Of a stretch of DNA of 64,000 nt, positions 56,001 to 63,289 are shown in pieces. Source of the DNA: Aliidiomarina sp047920995 (GTDB lineage Bacteria > Pseudomonadota > Gammaproteobacteria > Enterobacterales > Alteromonadaceae). The position numbers were made by a program, and so were the translations under genes. The notes beneath the pieces are model-generated. The model worked only from the letters and a program-made list of their open reading frames with translations, ran no database searches and was not told the DNA's origin. The stretch is from assembly GCF_047920995.1 (NCBI RefSeq), contig NZ_JBLRWZ010000007.1:15547-79546 (forward strand), in the 5' to 3' direction. Positions within the stretch are counted from its first letter, which is position 1. Each line of letters opens with the position of its first letter.

Positions 56001-56153
56001 GGTTGCATTGGTAAATGCAACTAAACTTGGGTTATGTTGATATAAACCCTGCACCGGCGTAGTTTGGTCTGCCGCACTGGTAAGCGCCACGCCAGCTGCT
56101 AACAACCCTGAGCCAAACATGGCTGCGGTGCGCGTTAACGGATATCGCTTCAT
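53022..56153 (-). CDS. Secreted tandem amidohydrolase-like protein with His-rich tail
   Basis: The 1043-residue protein carries an export signal (MFGSGLLAAGVALTSAA) and two amidohydrolase modules. The first (about 45-440) reads PGFIDPYSN at the place of PGxxDxHxH, with Tyr103 and Asn105 in place of the two His. The second (about 590-990) is complete: PGIIDEHSH (His642, His644), later His in THVHSY and HTFTHILEGYK, and Asp in NSDSND. The last 15 residues are HHHGHSHSHALGGAH, a likely metal-binding tail. The ATG at 56153 is preferred because AGGGGA lies 6 bases upstream; the frame runs 23 codons further. Family members act on cyclic amides, peptides or similar substrates; the true substrate is unknown. 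Confidence 0.88.
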   Translation of the reverse strand: MKRYPLTRTAAMFGSGLLAAGVALTSAADQTTPVQGLYQHNPSLVAFTNATLVPEPGQRIENATLVIENGIIRAIERNNRAPAGARVIDASGYTLYPGFIDPYSNYGVEAPGNPAPRGRSGTPIYSNERQGGNAANAAIHAQKSWYETFKPNSSSAKSYVEQGFTAVQSARLDGIFQGRATTVSLADTIANDAIYQAGTQQFGSFDKGSSTQQYPASLMGSIALIRQTLADTNWYAEAAGKTAGNGQVEFNAALAALQRLKDQGMVFHTTNEQNLLRAHQVFNQFDIPVTYVGSGFEYARLADIKSTNARLILPLNFPAAPEVTEQHGELDVSLANLRHWERAPANPAKLADAGVEFAFTMHGMEKRADFWPNIRKAVTHGLSKDRALAALTTVPAQIAGVANQSGKLAVGFRGDVVVSRGDLFADGEIVSVWLQGEETKLQSMHPVDFAGEWSLQALSVEFGLRITNNNRMQVELSLGEEKVRAENVSQNNEQLRFSANLTALGMPGVFRFAMSYAALNSLQGSVQDAMGSTHTLAAHAVEQEVNGDSASEQQATAAVNYVGELTYPNIAFGLTERPAQQNLHIRNATVWTADDQGVLENADIIVRNGLIHRVGENLSTPRGYTVLDATGMHVTPGIIDEHSHIAISQGVNEGTEAITAEVRIGDVVNPDDIHIYRSLAGGTTIAHLLHGSANPIGGQGQAIKLRWGENAEGLKFRETPPTIKFALGENVKQSNWGGANTIRYPQTRMGVSQIMQDAFQQAREYEQARADYDRLSRAEKRRTAPPRTDYRLESVLQVINSERHTHVHSYVASEVLALMDVVEQQGFRIHTFTHILEGYKVAREIAAHGAGASSFADWWAFKIEAFDAIPHNMCVMMEAGVLTSINSDSNDLQRRMNTEAAKSVRYCGMDENDALRMITLYPAQQLEIDEYVGSITVGKHADLVFWNTHPLSAYAQVQQTWIEGRKYFDREADIAAREAVANERQALIQKVLGAGDEAHRGTRNGYRQEQPTWHCEDNHDVWLDWLGDHHHGHSHSHALGGAH

Positions 56154-56371
56154 GGGAAATCCCCTGTTGATGAGAAAAGTACCAAACGCAGGTTCGGCAT
56201 TTATTTTTAGTTGTGTTTCCACATTAAAGCCTGTATTGCCCGATCAAACAATGCACTGTTAGACGAAGCGCCCATTCGCAGAGATAAAAGTGCATTAAAT
56301 GTTAACTATTTCGCCAAAATGTTTCGTATATTAGTATGAGTTCGTTATTTAATCGCAATTAGGAGTTGAAA

Positions 56372-56851
56372 ATGAAAATAAAAAACATCGCAACCTTCAC
56401 CCTTGCTTTGGGTGTAGCACTAAGCGCATTGCAATTTAGTGCGCCAGCGCAAGCCGATCCATTTACCAACGCCGAAGATGCAGTTAAATATCGGCAAAGC
56501 GCTCTTTCTCTTGTTCGTGCTAACTTCGCGCACATGTCCGGCATGGTGCGTGGCGAAATTGAATATAATGCAGAGGCGTTTCAAGAGCGGGCAAATGCCC
56601 TAAAACACTTAAGCCACATTTCCTTTGATGCATTTTCAGGCGCCGGCTACAAGGTTACTGAAAACAGTGACGCGCTGCCAGTGATATGGGAGAACTGGGA
56701 CGATTTCAGTGAAAAAGCCGAGGCTTTTAAAAGTGCCGCATACGAATTAGCTACTGCAGCTGAAAGCGAAAACCTGCGCACGATTCGGCCGCGCTTTATG
56801 GCAACTGCGCGCACCTGCCAACAATGCCACGAAGGCTATCGCGCCGATTAG
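56372..56851 (+). CDS. Cytochrome c' (periplasmic, class II)
   Basis: The 159-residue protein has a signal peptide (TFTLALGVALSALQFSAPAQA) and a C-terminal haem-binding motif CQQCH (Cys149, Cys152, His153), which places it in the cytochrome c' four-helix-bundle family. These bind NO or CO and may protect against nitrosative stress. The ATG at 56372 is used because AGGAG lies 6 bases upstream; a TTG two codons earlier is less likely. The b561 gene follows after 42 bases, a common pairing. Confidence 0.94.
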   Translation: MKIKNIATFTLALGVALSALQFSAPAQADPFTNAEDAVKYRQSALSLVRANFAHMSGMVRGEIEYNAEAFQERANALKHLSHISFDAFSGAGYKVTENSDALPVIWENWDDFSEKAEAFKSAAYELATAAESENLRTIRPRFMATARTCQQCHEGYRAD

Positions 56852-56893
56852 TACAGGATAGAGATATACGTAAGTAAAACAAGGAGTGCTAAT

Positions 56894-57559
56894 ATGGTCA
56901 TTAAGTTGTGGGATGGCTTTATTCGAGGGTTTCATTGGCTATTAGTGCTTGCGCTAATTGGCCTTTGGTTCACCGGTGGAAACCTTGATTACATTGAAGT
57001 GTTCGGCATTTTTATCGAGTTCATCGATGTGCATCACAAGCTTGGTTTATTTGTATTAGCACTCGTACTTACGCGCATTATTTGGGGCATAATCGGCAGC
57101 CAACCCGGCCGCTTCAGCAGTTTCGTACGCGGCCCCAAAGCCATTCTCATGTATCTGCGCAACCCATTAAAAAAAGAGTATCTAACCCATAATCCCGGCG
57201 GCGCTATTGTGGTGTTAGTAATGTTGGGGCTGCTTCTTGCCCAAGCCATTACCGGCCTGTTCACCGATGATGCTATCTACTTTCGCGGCCCATTAGCGAG
57301 TACCGTAAGCGATACTACTGTGCGGGCGCTCACGTTTTATCACAAACAAGCCTTTGATTACTTACTGATCGTAATCGCGCTGCACATTGTGGCAATTCTG
57401 GTATATGCCCTGCTGCGGAAGAACCTAGTAGGGCCTATGATTACTGGTAAGAAACGCCTTACCAATACAGCGAGCAGTATCCCCAAACAAATCCACGGCG
57501 GTTTTGGTTTTCTCATTTTAGCCGTTAATTTAGTTTGCATATATTGGTGGCTCGGTTAA
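56894..57559 (+). CDS. Cytochrome b561 family membrane protein
   Basis: The 221-residue protein has four main hydrophobic segments and the spaced His residues of di-haem b561 proteins (GFHWLL near 16, DVHHKLG near 49, FYHKQAFD near 151, ALHIVAI near 167). It probably moves electrons between the quinone pool and the periplasmic cytochrome c' encoded just upstream. AAGGAG lies shortly before the ATG. No specific reductase can be assigned. Confidence 0.9.
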   Translation: MVIKLWDGFIRGFHWLLVLALIGLWFTGGNLDYIEVFGIFIEFIDVHHKLGLFVLALVLTRIIWGIIGSQPGRFSSFVRGPKAILMYLRNPLKKEYLTHNPGGAIVVLVMLGLLLAQAITGLFTDDAIYFRGPLASTVSDTTVRALTFYHKQAFDYLLIVIALHIVAILVYALLRKNLVGPMITGKKRLTNTASSIPKQIHGGFGFLILAVNLVCIYWWLG

Positions 57560-57646
57560 TTAAGCAGTGCATAAATTGCCGCGCATTGACATTGGGCAAG
57601 CGCTCATGGCAACCTGCGCACTAAGCTTTTAACCAAAGATTTGTTT

Positions 57647-58012
57647 ATGCATACCATATTAATCGCTGATGATGATTTCATTAGCCTAGAAATACTGAAA
57701 GCAATGCTCGCGCAATTTCCGTTACGGATTGTTACCGCTACCAATGGTACCGAAGCCATAGCGCTGGCTACCGAAGAACAACCTAAATTGCTCATTCTCG
57801 ATTATGAAATGGACGATTTAACCGGTGCTGAAGTGTGCGCAAAGCTCCGGGAAATGAACGAATTCACCGATACCCCCATCATTGCCCTTACCGGCCACCA
57901 AAGCTCGAACCATCTCGATCAGTGCCGAGCAGCAGGCATGAATCAAACCTTGCATAAGCCTGTGGCGCCAGATGCGTTGCAGCAATTATTGCAACAACAT
58001 GGGCTAATTTAA
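57647..58012 (+). CDS. Single-domain response regulator (CheY-like)
   Basis: The 121-residue protein is a bare receiver domain with all key residues: Asp8-Asp9-Asp10 at the N-terminus, phospho-acceptor Asp52 (LILDYEMDDLTG), Thr82 (IALTGHQ) and Lys104 (LHKPV). No output domain or nearby histidine kinase is present, so its partner is elsewhere. ATG at 57647 is chosen over a TTG two codons earlier; the ribosome site is weak in either case. The stop shares TTAA (58009-58012) with that of the convergent tyrA. Confidence 0.9.
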   Translation: MHTILIADDDFISLEILKAMLAQFPLRIVTATNGTEAIALATEEQPKLLILDYEMDDLTGAEVCAKLREMNEFTDTPIIALTGHQSSNHLDQCRAAGMNQTLHKPVAPDALQQLLQQHGLI

Positions 58013-59130
58013 CGCTTCACATCATCCGCATGTTGTAACAGCCCTACCGATTCTTGCAAAAACTGCCCCGCATGCGGTCCAAACCAGCGCGCTACCGCGT
58101 TAAATTCGCGAATAAAACCCTCGCGCCCTTCTTGCTCCAATACATCAAGCAAGTTAGTAAACCGCTGAATATAACGACGAATCATTCGATGCTGATCGTG
58201 ATCCGAGAGAATAATATCGGCATACAACCCAGGGTTCTGAGCAAACAACCGCCCTACCATCATCAGCTCCAGCCGATAAATAGGCGAGCTTAGGCTCAAC
58301 AGCTCATCGAGGTCTATATCTTCATGCGCCAAATGATAGCCATACACAAAGGTGGATAAATGGCGCATTACTTGAATCACTGACATCGCCTGATCATGGC
58401 GCTCCGCCGGCAATTCATGCAACCGCGCACCCCAAATTTCAAACTGCCGCAACAGCCATTGCGCCGCTACCGCATCGCGGCCCGGCGTTACCAAAATCGT
58501 TTGTTTTGCAAAGGTAGGAATATTTGGCCCAAACATCGGGTGTAAACCCAAAACGGCTCCCGAATGATTCGCCAACATCGACCCTAACGGAGCTTGCTTC
58601 ACTGATGTTAAATCAGCCAGTACACAATCATCCGGTAACTCAGGCAATTCACTGATCACCGTTGCCGTATGTTCAATCGGCACGGAAATTAATACGAGTG
58701 CAGCGTTTTCTACCGATTTCTCTAGCGCATCAAGGTTATCAACATCGATTACGGTTACCGTGTAGCCGGAAAGCTCAAACCAGCGCACAAATAACGAACC
58801 CAGCTGCCCTTTACCACCCACTACTACAATCGGCCGCTCACTATCGCCCGTGCGGCGAAAACCTTGGTGCTTCTGGCGCTGATACGATTCGCGCATCGTG
58901 CGGCGCAACACATCCTCAATTAAATCACCGGTAAGCCCGCGCTGTTCAGCCTCACTGCGCCGCGCAGCAATTAACGCCGCCTCGCGCTCAGGCACATACA
59001 ACGGCTGCCCCAGCTCTTGCTTCACTTCACCTATCCGCCGCGAAATATCCATTCGCCGCGCTAACAAATTCACCAACTCTGAATCTGCCGCATCAATTTC
59101 TTCGCGCAATTGCTGTAACCGTTTATCCAC
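58009..59130 (-). CDS. tyrA: Chorismate mutase / prephenate dehydrogenase (T-protein), GTG start
   Basis: The bifunctional enzyme makes 4-hydroxyphenylpyruvate for tyrosine. Residues about 1-90 form an AroQ chorismate mutase (LREEIDAADSELVNLLARR, YVPEREAALIAARR), and the rest is an NAD-dependent prephenate dehydrogenase (VVVGGKGQLGSLF, LGLHPMFGPN, ALSSPIYRLELMMVGRLFAQ-like block). The GTG at 59130 gives 373 residues, exactly the E. coli length, and has GGAG/GAGG just upstream. The frame runs on to 59340, but that part lies in a repeat and looks non-coding. The repeat nest sits directly upstream of the gene. Confidence 0.95.
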   Translation of the reverse strand: MDKRLQQLREEIDAADSELVNLLARRMDISRRIGEVKQELGQPLYVPEREAALIAARRSEAEQRGLTGDLIEDVLRRTMRESYQRQKHQGFRRTGDSERPIVVVGGKGQLGSLFVRWFELSGYTVTVIDVDNLDALEKSVENAALVLISVPIEHTATVISELPELPDDCVLADLTSVKQAPLGSMLANHSGAVLGLHPMFGPNIPTFAKQTILVTPGRDAVAAQWLLRQFEIWGARLHELPAERHDQAMSVIQVMRHLSTFVYGYHLAHEDIDLDELLSLSSPIYRLELMMVGRLFAQNPGLYADIILSDHDQHRMIRRYIQRFTNLLDVLEQEGREGFIREFNAVARWFGPHAGQFLQESVGLLQHADDVKR

Positions 59131-59232
59131 GCCACCTCTCCTCTCCAACTCCCTCGATACTACCGCGCGGCTTGCGTAATATCCAGAGTCTTCCGCGAAC
59201 ATCAACGGGGAATCGAGAGCCGCTTCCGTGCT

Positions 59233-59327
59233 GGGGGCTGCTCCTTTGCAGGGACGCCGCAAGTACATCCATGTAGGCTTGGCTGCCGCATCCATGCGGC
59301 AGACACCCTGCATTAGGAGCAGCCCCC
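59233..59327. repeat. Hairpin repeat element 1
   Basis: The arms GGGGGCTGCTCCT (59233-59245) and AGGAGCAGCCCCC (59315-59327) pair perfectly; after a TT/TT mismatch the stem continues with GCAGGG/CCCTGC. Inside are ACATCCATGT and a second hairpin, CTGCCGCAT/ATGCGGCAG at about 59283-59302. Confidence 0.88.
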
Positions 59328-59417
59328 ACCACTCACGCAACTGAGTATTGTTCTAGTTTCCGCAGCAGCAGACACCCTACCACGGTATGGATGTACTCGA
59401 ACGGTTCGGTGCCACAG

Positions 59418-59573
59418 TGCCTAACTGCAAGGGACGCCGTGAGTGCTGTAGGGGCTTACGCCACCGAAATGTCCACGCCATGGATGGCGTGGCCATAGCG
59501 CCACATGGATGTGCTCGAGCGGTTCGGTGGTGTAAGCCCCTACAGCACGGAAGGCATTCCTAGCAGTTAGGCA
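59418..59573. repeat. Hairpin repeat element 2, MITE-like
   Basis: The outer arms TGCCTAACTGC (59418-59428) and GCAGTTAGGCA (59563-59573) enclose a second pair of 26-base arms (59443-59468 and 59523-59548) with a single mismatch. The centre holds another hairpin, CCACGCCA/TGGCGTGG (59473-59492). A stretch near 59390-59410 is repeated with few changes at about 59503-59528. Confidence 0.85.
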
Positions 59574-59601
59574 TAAAAAAAGGCCCCGAAGGGCCTTTTT
59601 G
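59574..59601 (-). terminator. Rho-independent terminator after rplS
   Basis: On the minus strand GGCCC, a TTCG loop and GGGCC are followed by a run of seven T. It closes the rpsP-rimM-trmD-rplS operon. Confidence 0.92.
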
Positions 59602-59617
59602 GAGCATGCATAGATGC

Positions 59618-59977
59618 TTAACCGAGCTTCTCTTTGATACGTGCAGATTTACCGCTACGCTCGCGTAGGTAGTAAAGTTTCGCACGACGAACAGCACCGC
59701 GACGTTTAACAGAAACGCTAGCAATTAATGGGCTGTGCGTTTGGAACGTACGCTCAACGCCTTCACCGTTCGAGATTTTACGAACCGTAAATGCACTGTG
59801 CAAGCCACGGTTACGCTTACGAATTACAACGCCTTCAAAGGCCTGTACCCGCTCACGCTCACCTTCTTTAACTTTAACATTGACGATAACAGTGTCACCC
59901 GGAGCGAACGCCGGGATGTCTTGCTTAAGCTGCTCGTCTTCGAGCACCTTAATGATATTTTTGTTTACTTTTGCCAT
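59618..59977 (-). CDS. rplS: 50S ribosomal protein L19
   Basis: L19 sits at the interface of the ribosomal subunits. The 119-residue product has the family pattern (IPAFAPGDTVIVNVKVKEG, AFEGVVIRKRNRGLHSAFTVRKIS, GVERTFQTHSPLI, RRGAVRRAKLYYLRERSGK). The ATG at 59977 is used because GGAG stands about 8 bases upstream; an earlier in-frame ATG would add four residues. It is the last gene of the operon, 36 bases after trmD, and is followed by a terminator. Confidence 0.97.
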   Translation of the reverse strand: MAKVNKNIIKVLEDEQLKQDIPAFAPGDTVIVNVKVKEGERERVQAFEGVVIRKRNRGLHSAFTVRKISNGEGVERTFQTHSPLIASVSVKRRGAVRRAKLYYLRERSGKSARIKEKLG

Positions 59978-60013
59978 GATTTTCTCCACCTAGAATATAC
60001 TACCCGAACACTG

Positions 60014-60784
60014 TTATTTGCTGTTTTCGATACTATCGATATAGGCATTTAACAATTGTTGCTGCTCGTCAGTCAGAGCTAGGTTATTAAGTAATTCTGG
60101 TCGCCGCTGCCACGTGCGCCCAAGCGCCTGTTGCAACCGCCACCGCCTAATTTCTGCGTGGTTACCGCTAAGTAACACAGACGGTACCTGCTTGCCGTCG
60201 AGAACTTCTGGCCGAGTGTAATGCGGACAATCCAATAATCCATCTGCAAAAGAATCTTCTCCAGCGGAATCTTTATGTCCTAAAACACCAGGCACTTCAC
60301 GCGCTAGCGTATCAATCAATACCATTGCTGGGAGCTCTCCGCCACTGAGAACAAAATCCCCAATCGACCACTCTTCATCAATATCGGTTTCAATTACACG
60401 CTCATCTATGCCTTCGTAACGCCCAGCAACCAACACGTATGCTGAATGCTGAGAAAGCGTGCTCACTCCTTGCTGATCTAACTTGCGGCCTTGCGGCGAT
60501 AGATAAATCACTTTTGGAACTACGCCTGCTTTTTCCTCTACCCCTGCTTTTGCGTCGCGTATTGCGGCGCGCAGCGGAGCAACCATCATTAACATCCCGG
60601 GGCCACCACCATAAGGGCGATCATCCACGGTACGATGACGGTCGGTAGCATAATCCCGCGGATTCCAAGTATTCAGGGTTAACACCCCATCTTGAACTGC
60701 GCGGCGAGTTACGCCAAATTCAGTAATCGCACTGAACATTTCCGGAAAAAGGGTTACTACCCCTACGTGTAACTGTTCAGCCAT
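60014..60784 (-). CDS. trmD: tRNA (guanine37-N1)-methyltransferase
   Basis: TrmD methylates G37 next to the anticodon and keeps the reading frame. The 256-residue SPOUT enzyme shows FPEMFSAITEFGVTRRA, PYGGGPGMLMMVAPL, the knot segment IYLSPQGRKLDQQ, GRYEGIDERV and SIGDFVLSGGELPAMVLID. Its ATG overlaps the rimM stop in a TAATG junction (60782-60786), which suggests coupled translation. Confidence 0.97.
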   Translation of the reverse strand: MAEQLHVGVVTLFPEMFSAITEFGVTRRAVQDGVLTLNTWNPRDYATDRHRTVDDRPYGGGPGMLMMVAPLRAAIRDAKAGVEEKAGVVPKVIYLSPQGRKLDQQGVSTLSQHSAYVLVAGRYEGIDERVIETDIDEEWSIGDFVLSGGELPAMVLIDTLAREVPGVLGHKDSAGEDSFADGLLDCPHYTRPEVLDGKQVPSVLLSGNHAEIRRWRLQQALGRTWQRRPELLNNLALTDEQQQLLNAYIDSIENSK

Positions 60785-61344
60785 TAGAAATCAGCTGGCC
60801 AATCTACCGTTATCCGGCCTGCTTCTTTATCAACGCTCACAATATATTGTGATTGTATGAACGGAATCAGGCGTTCGCGTTTACCAAACCCATCGTTACT
60901 ATTTGCGGTTACCACCAGTACATCATTTGCAACTGTTGGTAACAGATGATTTACAGTGCCCATATCGTAATTTTCTTTATTTACAACACGCAGCCCTACA
61001 AGATCACGCCAATAAAATTCATCGTCTGCAAGCTCCGGCAATTGTTCTGCCGGAACGGCGATTTCGAGGCCGGTTAGCTGCTGAGCAACTTCCCGATCTT
61101 GAATATCCGCCAATCGTGCTACCAGATCTTTGTTATGCCAACGCCATTGGCTAACTTCGATCTCGCGCCACTGCCCATTGTGGCCAATCAGCCACGGGCT
61201 GTAATCGAATATGCCTTCTTGATTCTCGGTGTATGCATTAATTCGCACCCAGCCTTTGATGCCGTAAACTGCACCAATAGTGCCGATTACCACATTTTCA
61301 TTAGCTTGAGTTTGTTCTTTTTGCATAGCTTGAGTATCACTCAT
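60784..61344 (-). CDS. rimM: 16S rRNA processing protein RimM
   Basis: RimM helps mature the 30S head and binds S19. The 186-residue protein has the N-terminal RimM barrel (VVIGTIGAVYGIKGWVRINAYTE) and a C-terminal PRC domain (DDEFYWRDLVGLRVVNKENYDMG). A Gln/Glu-rich 16-residue leader precedes the core; an internal ATG at residue 7 is an alternative start. It lies 21 bases after rpsP. Confidence 0.96.
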   Translation of the reverse strand: MSDTQAMQKEQTQANENVVIGTIGAVYGIKGWVRINAYTENQEGIFDYSPWLIGHNGQWREIEVSQWRWHNKDLVARLADIQDREVAQQLTGLEIAVPAEQLPELADDEFYWRDLVGLRVVNKENYDMGTVNHLLPTVANDVLVVTANSNDGFGKRERLIPFIQSQYIVSVDKEAGRITVDWPADF

Positions 61345-61365
61345 ATTCGTATATCCGTTTGCTGA

Positions 61366-61614
61366 TTAAGCCGCTTTACGCGCGTCTTTGATCAACTTAG
61401 CTACGCGATCAGAAAGTTGCGCGCCTTGACCTACCCAGTGTTCAACACGGTTTAGGTCTACACGTATTTTTTCTTCCTGGCCACGAGCTACCGGGTTAAA
61501 GAAACCGACATTTTCAATGAAACGCCCATCACGAGCGTTTCGGCTGTCGGTAACTACCATTTGGTAGAATGGACGCTTTTTAGCGCCACCCCGTTGTAAT
61601 CGAATGGTTACCAT
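61366..61614 (-). CDS. rpsP: 30S ribosomal protein S16
   Basis: The 82-residue product equals the E. coli protein in length and starts with the conserved MVTIRLQRGGAKKRPFYQMVVTDSRN pattern, of which RLQRGGAKKRPFYQ is diagnostic. It is the first gene of the rpsP-rimM-trmD-rplS operon. AGGA stands 7-8 bases before the ATG. The promoter should lie in the 164 bases between it and ffh. Confidence 0.97.
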   Translation of the reverse strand: MVTIRLQRGGAKKRPFYQMVVTDSRNARDGRFIENVGFFNPVARGQEEKIRVDLNRVEHWVGQGAQLSDRVAKLIKDARKAA

Positions 61615-61656
61615 TACCGTTATCCTATCTTTGTCAATGTTTGCAAATGTTAAAGA

Positions 61657-61685
61657 AGCCTCCCTAACACGAGGCTAGGGAGGCT
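61657..61685 (-). terminator. Hairpin between ffh and rpsP
   Basis: A perfect 10-bp stem (AGCCTCCCTA/TAGGGAGGCT) with a 9-base loop lies in the 164-base gap. On the minus strand TCTTTAAC follows, so it could be a weak terminator for ffh or a leader element of the rpsP operon. Confidence 0.5.
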
Positions 61686-61778
61686 GCAATATTCTACGGA
61701 TTTCCAGCGCAAACGCAAGTAAAACTGGCTGCTAAGGGTAAGTAATACTGTGTATTTCCACTCTTAACATTGCTTTTG

Positions 61779-63143
61779 TTAACGACCAGGGAACATTCCA
61801 GGTGGCATTTTGCCACCCATTTGGCGCATCATCTTCGCCATTCCGCCGCCTTTCATCTTTTTCATCATTTTTTGCATTTGCGTAAATTGCTTCAGCATGC
61901 GGTTTACATCTTGTACTTGCACACCCGAGCCTGCTGCAATTCTGCGCTTCCGCGAACCCTTAATGATATCCGGGTGCTCACGTTCTTGCCGGGTCATGGA
62001 ATTAATAATCGCTTCCATACGCACGGTTACTTTATCGTCCATTTGGCCTTGCATCTTACCGGCCATTTGCCCCATGCCTGGTAGCTTATCCATTAGCCCC
62101 ATCATACCGCCCATACTGCGCATTTGTTGCAACTGATCACGGAAATCTTCTAGGCTAAACTTGCCGCTTTTCATTACCTTACTAGCAACTTTTTCGGCTT
62201 TCTCCCGATCTACCTTCGATTCCACCTGCTCAATCAGGGAAAGTACATCGCCCATGCCTAAAATACGCGAGGCAATACGATCCGGATGGAATGGTTCTAA
62301 CGCATCATTCTTTTCGCCCACACCCAAAAATTTAATTGGCTGGCCAGTAATATGGCGTATCGATAACGCCGCACCACCGCGAGCATCACCATCTACTTTG
62401 GTTAAGATTACCCCAGTTAATGGCAGCGCTTCACCGAACGCGCGCGCCGTGTTGGCCGCATCTTGCCCGGTCATGGCATCTACTACAAAGAGTGTTTCTA
62501 TCGGCTTAATCGCGGCATGTAGCGCTTTAATTTCCGCCATCATGGCTTCATCAATCGCTAACCGACCCGCGGTATCCACCAACACCACATCAATAAATTT
62601 CTTGCGCGCATAATCGATAGCAGCAGTGGCAATGGCTACTGGCTTTTGCTCGATGTTCGAAGGGAAGAATTCTACCTCAACTTCAGCCGCCAAACGCTCT
62701 AGCTGCGCTATTGCCGCTGGCCGGTACACATCGGCACTTACTACTAATACTTTTTTCTTGTGCTTCTCTTTTAAGAAACGCGCCAACTTACCCACACTGG
62801 TAGTTTTACCAGCGCCCTGTAAGCCTGCCATCATCATTACAGCAGGTGGCTGGGTAGCTAAGTTAAGCGGCGTATTCGCTTCGCCCATCGCTGCTTCCAG
62901 CTCGGCCTGCACAATTTTCACGAATACTTGGCCTGGATTCAGGTTTTTATTTACCTCAACCCCCAGTGCCCGTTCTTTTACTTTGCTAATAAATTCTTTT
63001 ACTACCGGCAACGCCACATCAGCCTCAAGCAAGGCCATCCGCACTTCACGCAGGGTATCTTTAATATTATCTTCTGTAAGCCGCCCACGCCCGCTGATAT
63101 TGCGTAGGCTCTGCGATAATCGATCGCTCAGGTTTGCAAACAT
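61779..63143 (-). CDS. ffh: Signal recognition particle protein Ffh
   Basis: Ffh binds signal peptides of nascent membrane proteins and 4.5S RNA. The 454-residue protein has the N-domain four-helix bundle, the SRP GTPase with GLQGAGKTTSVGKLA, DTAGRL and TKVDGDARGG, and a Met-rich M domain ending in GGKMPPGMFPGR. The ATG opens at the usual MFANLSDRLSQSLRNI start. A TATAAT box lies at 63173-63178 on the minus strand, without a clear -35. Confidence 0.97.
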   Translation of the reverse strand: MFANLSDRLSQSLRNISGRGRLTEDNIKDTLREVRMALLEADVALPVVKEFISKVKERALGVEVNKNLNPGQVFVKIVQAELEAAMGEANTPLNLATQPPAVMMMAGLQGAGKTTSVGKLARFLKEKHKKKVLVVSADVYRPAAIAQLERLAAEVEVEFFPSNIEQKPVAIATAAIDYARKKFIDVVLVDTAGRLAIDEAMMAEIKALHAAIKPIETLFVVDAMTGQDAANTARAFGEALPLTGVILTKVDGDARGGAALSIRHITGQPIKFLGVGEKNDALEPFHPDRIASRILGMGDVLSLIEQVESKVDREKAEKVASKVMKSGKFSLEDFRDQLQQMRSMGGMMGLMDKLPGMGQMAGKMQGQMDDKVTVRMEAIINSMTRQEREHPDIIKGSRKRRIAAGSGVQVQDVNRMLKQFTQMQKMMKKMKGGGMAKMMRQMGGKMPPGMFPGR

Positions 63144-63289
63144 CTTATCTTCCTGTAAGCCGAGTTTCGGGTATTATAACGGAATGAGGTTGGGTTTGGC
63201 GATTCACAAGCTTATACTTCATAATTATTTGTATAATTTAACGAAAATAATCAAAGTTAACACCACGAGCCAACAAGGATTCAGAACCG

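Larger units (their letters stand above)
59131..59573. repeat. Nest of hairpin-forming intergenic repeats between tyrA and rplS
   Basis: This gap holds two large imperfect palindromes of the same family and no convincing gene. Motifs shared by both are AGGGACGCCG, GCAGACACCCT and ATGGATGT. Parts resemble dispersed repeats seen in marine gammaproteobacteria, but copy number in this genome cannot be judged from the window. The tyrA promoter must lie within or beyond it. Confidence 0.85.

Noticed and set aside
59131..59340. N-terminal extension of tyrA and an overlapping short frame on the minus strand
   Set aside because: The extension is a translation of the hairpin repeat. A GTG at 59130 with a good ribosome site gives the exact family length.
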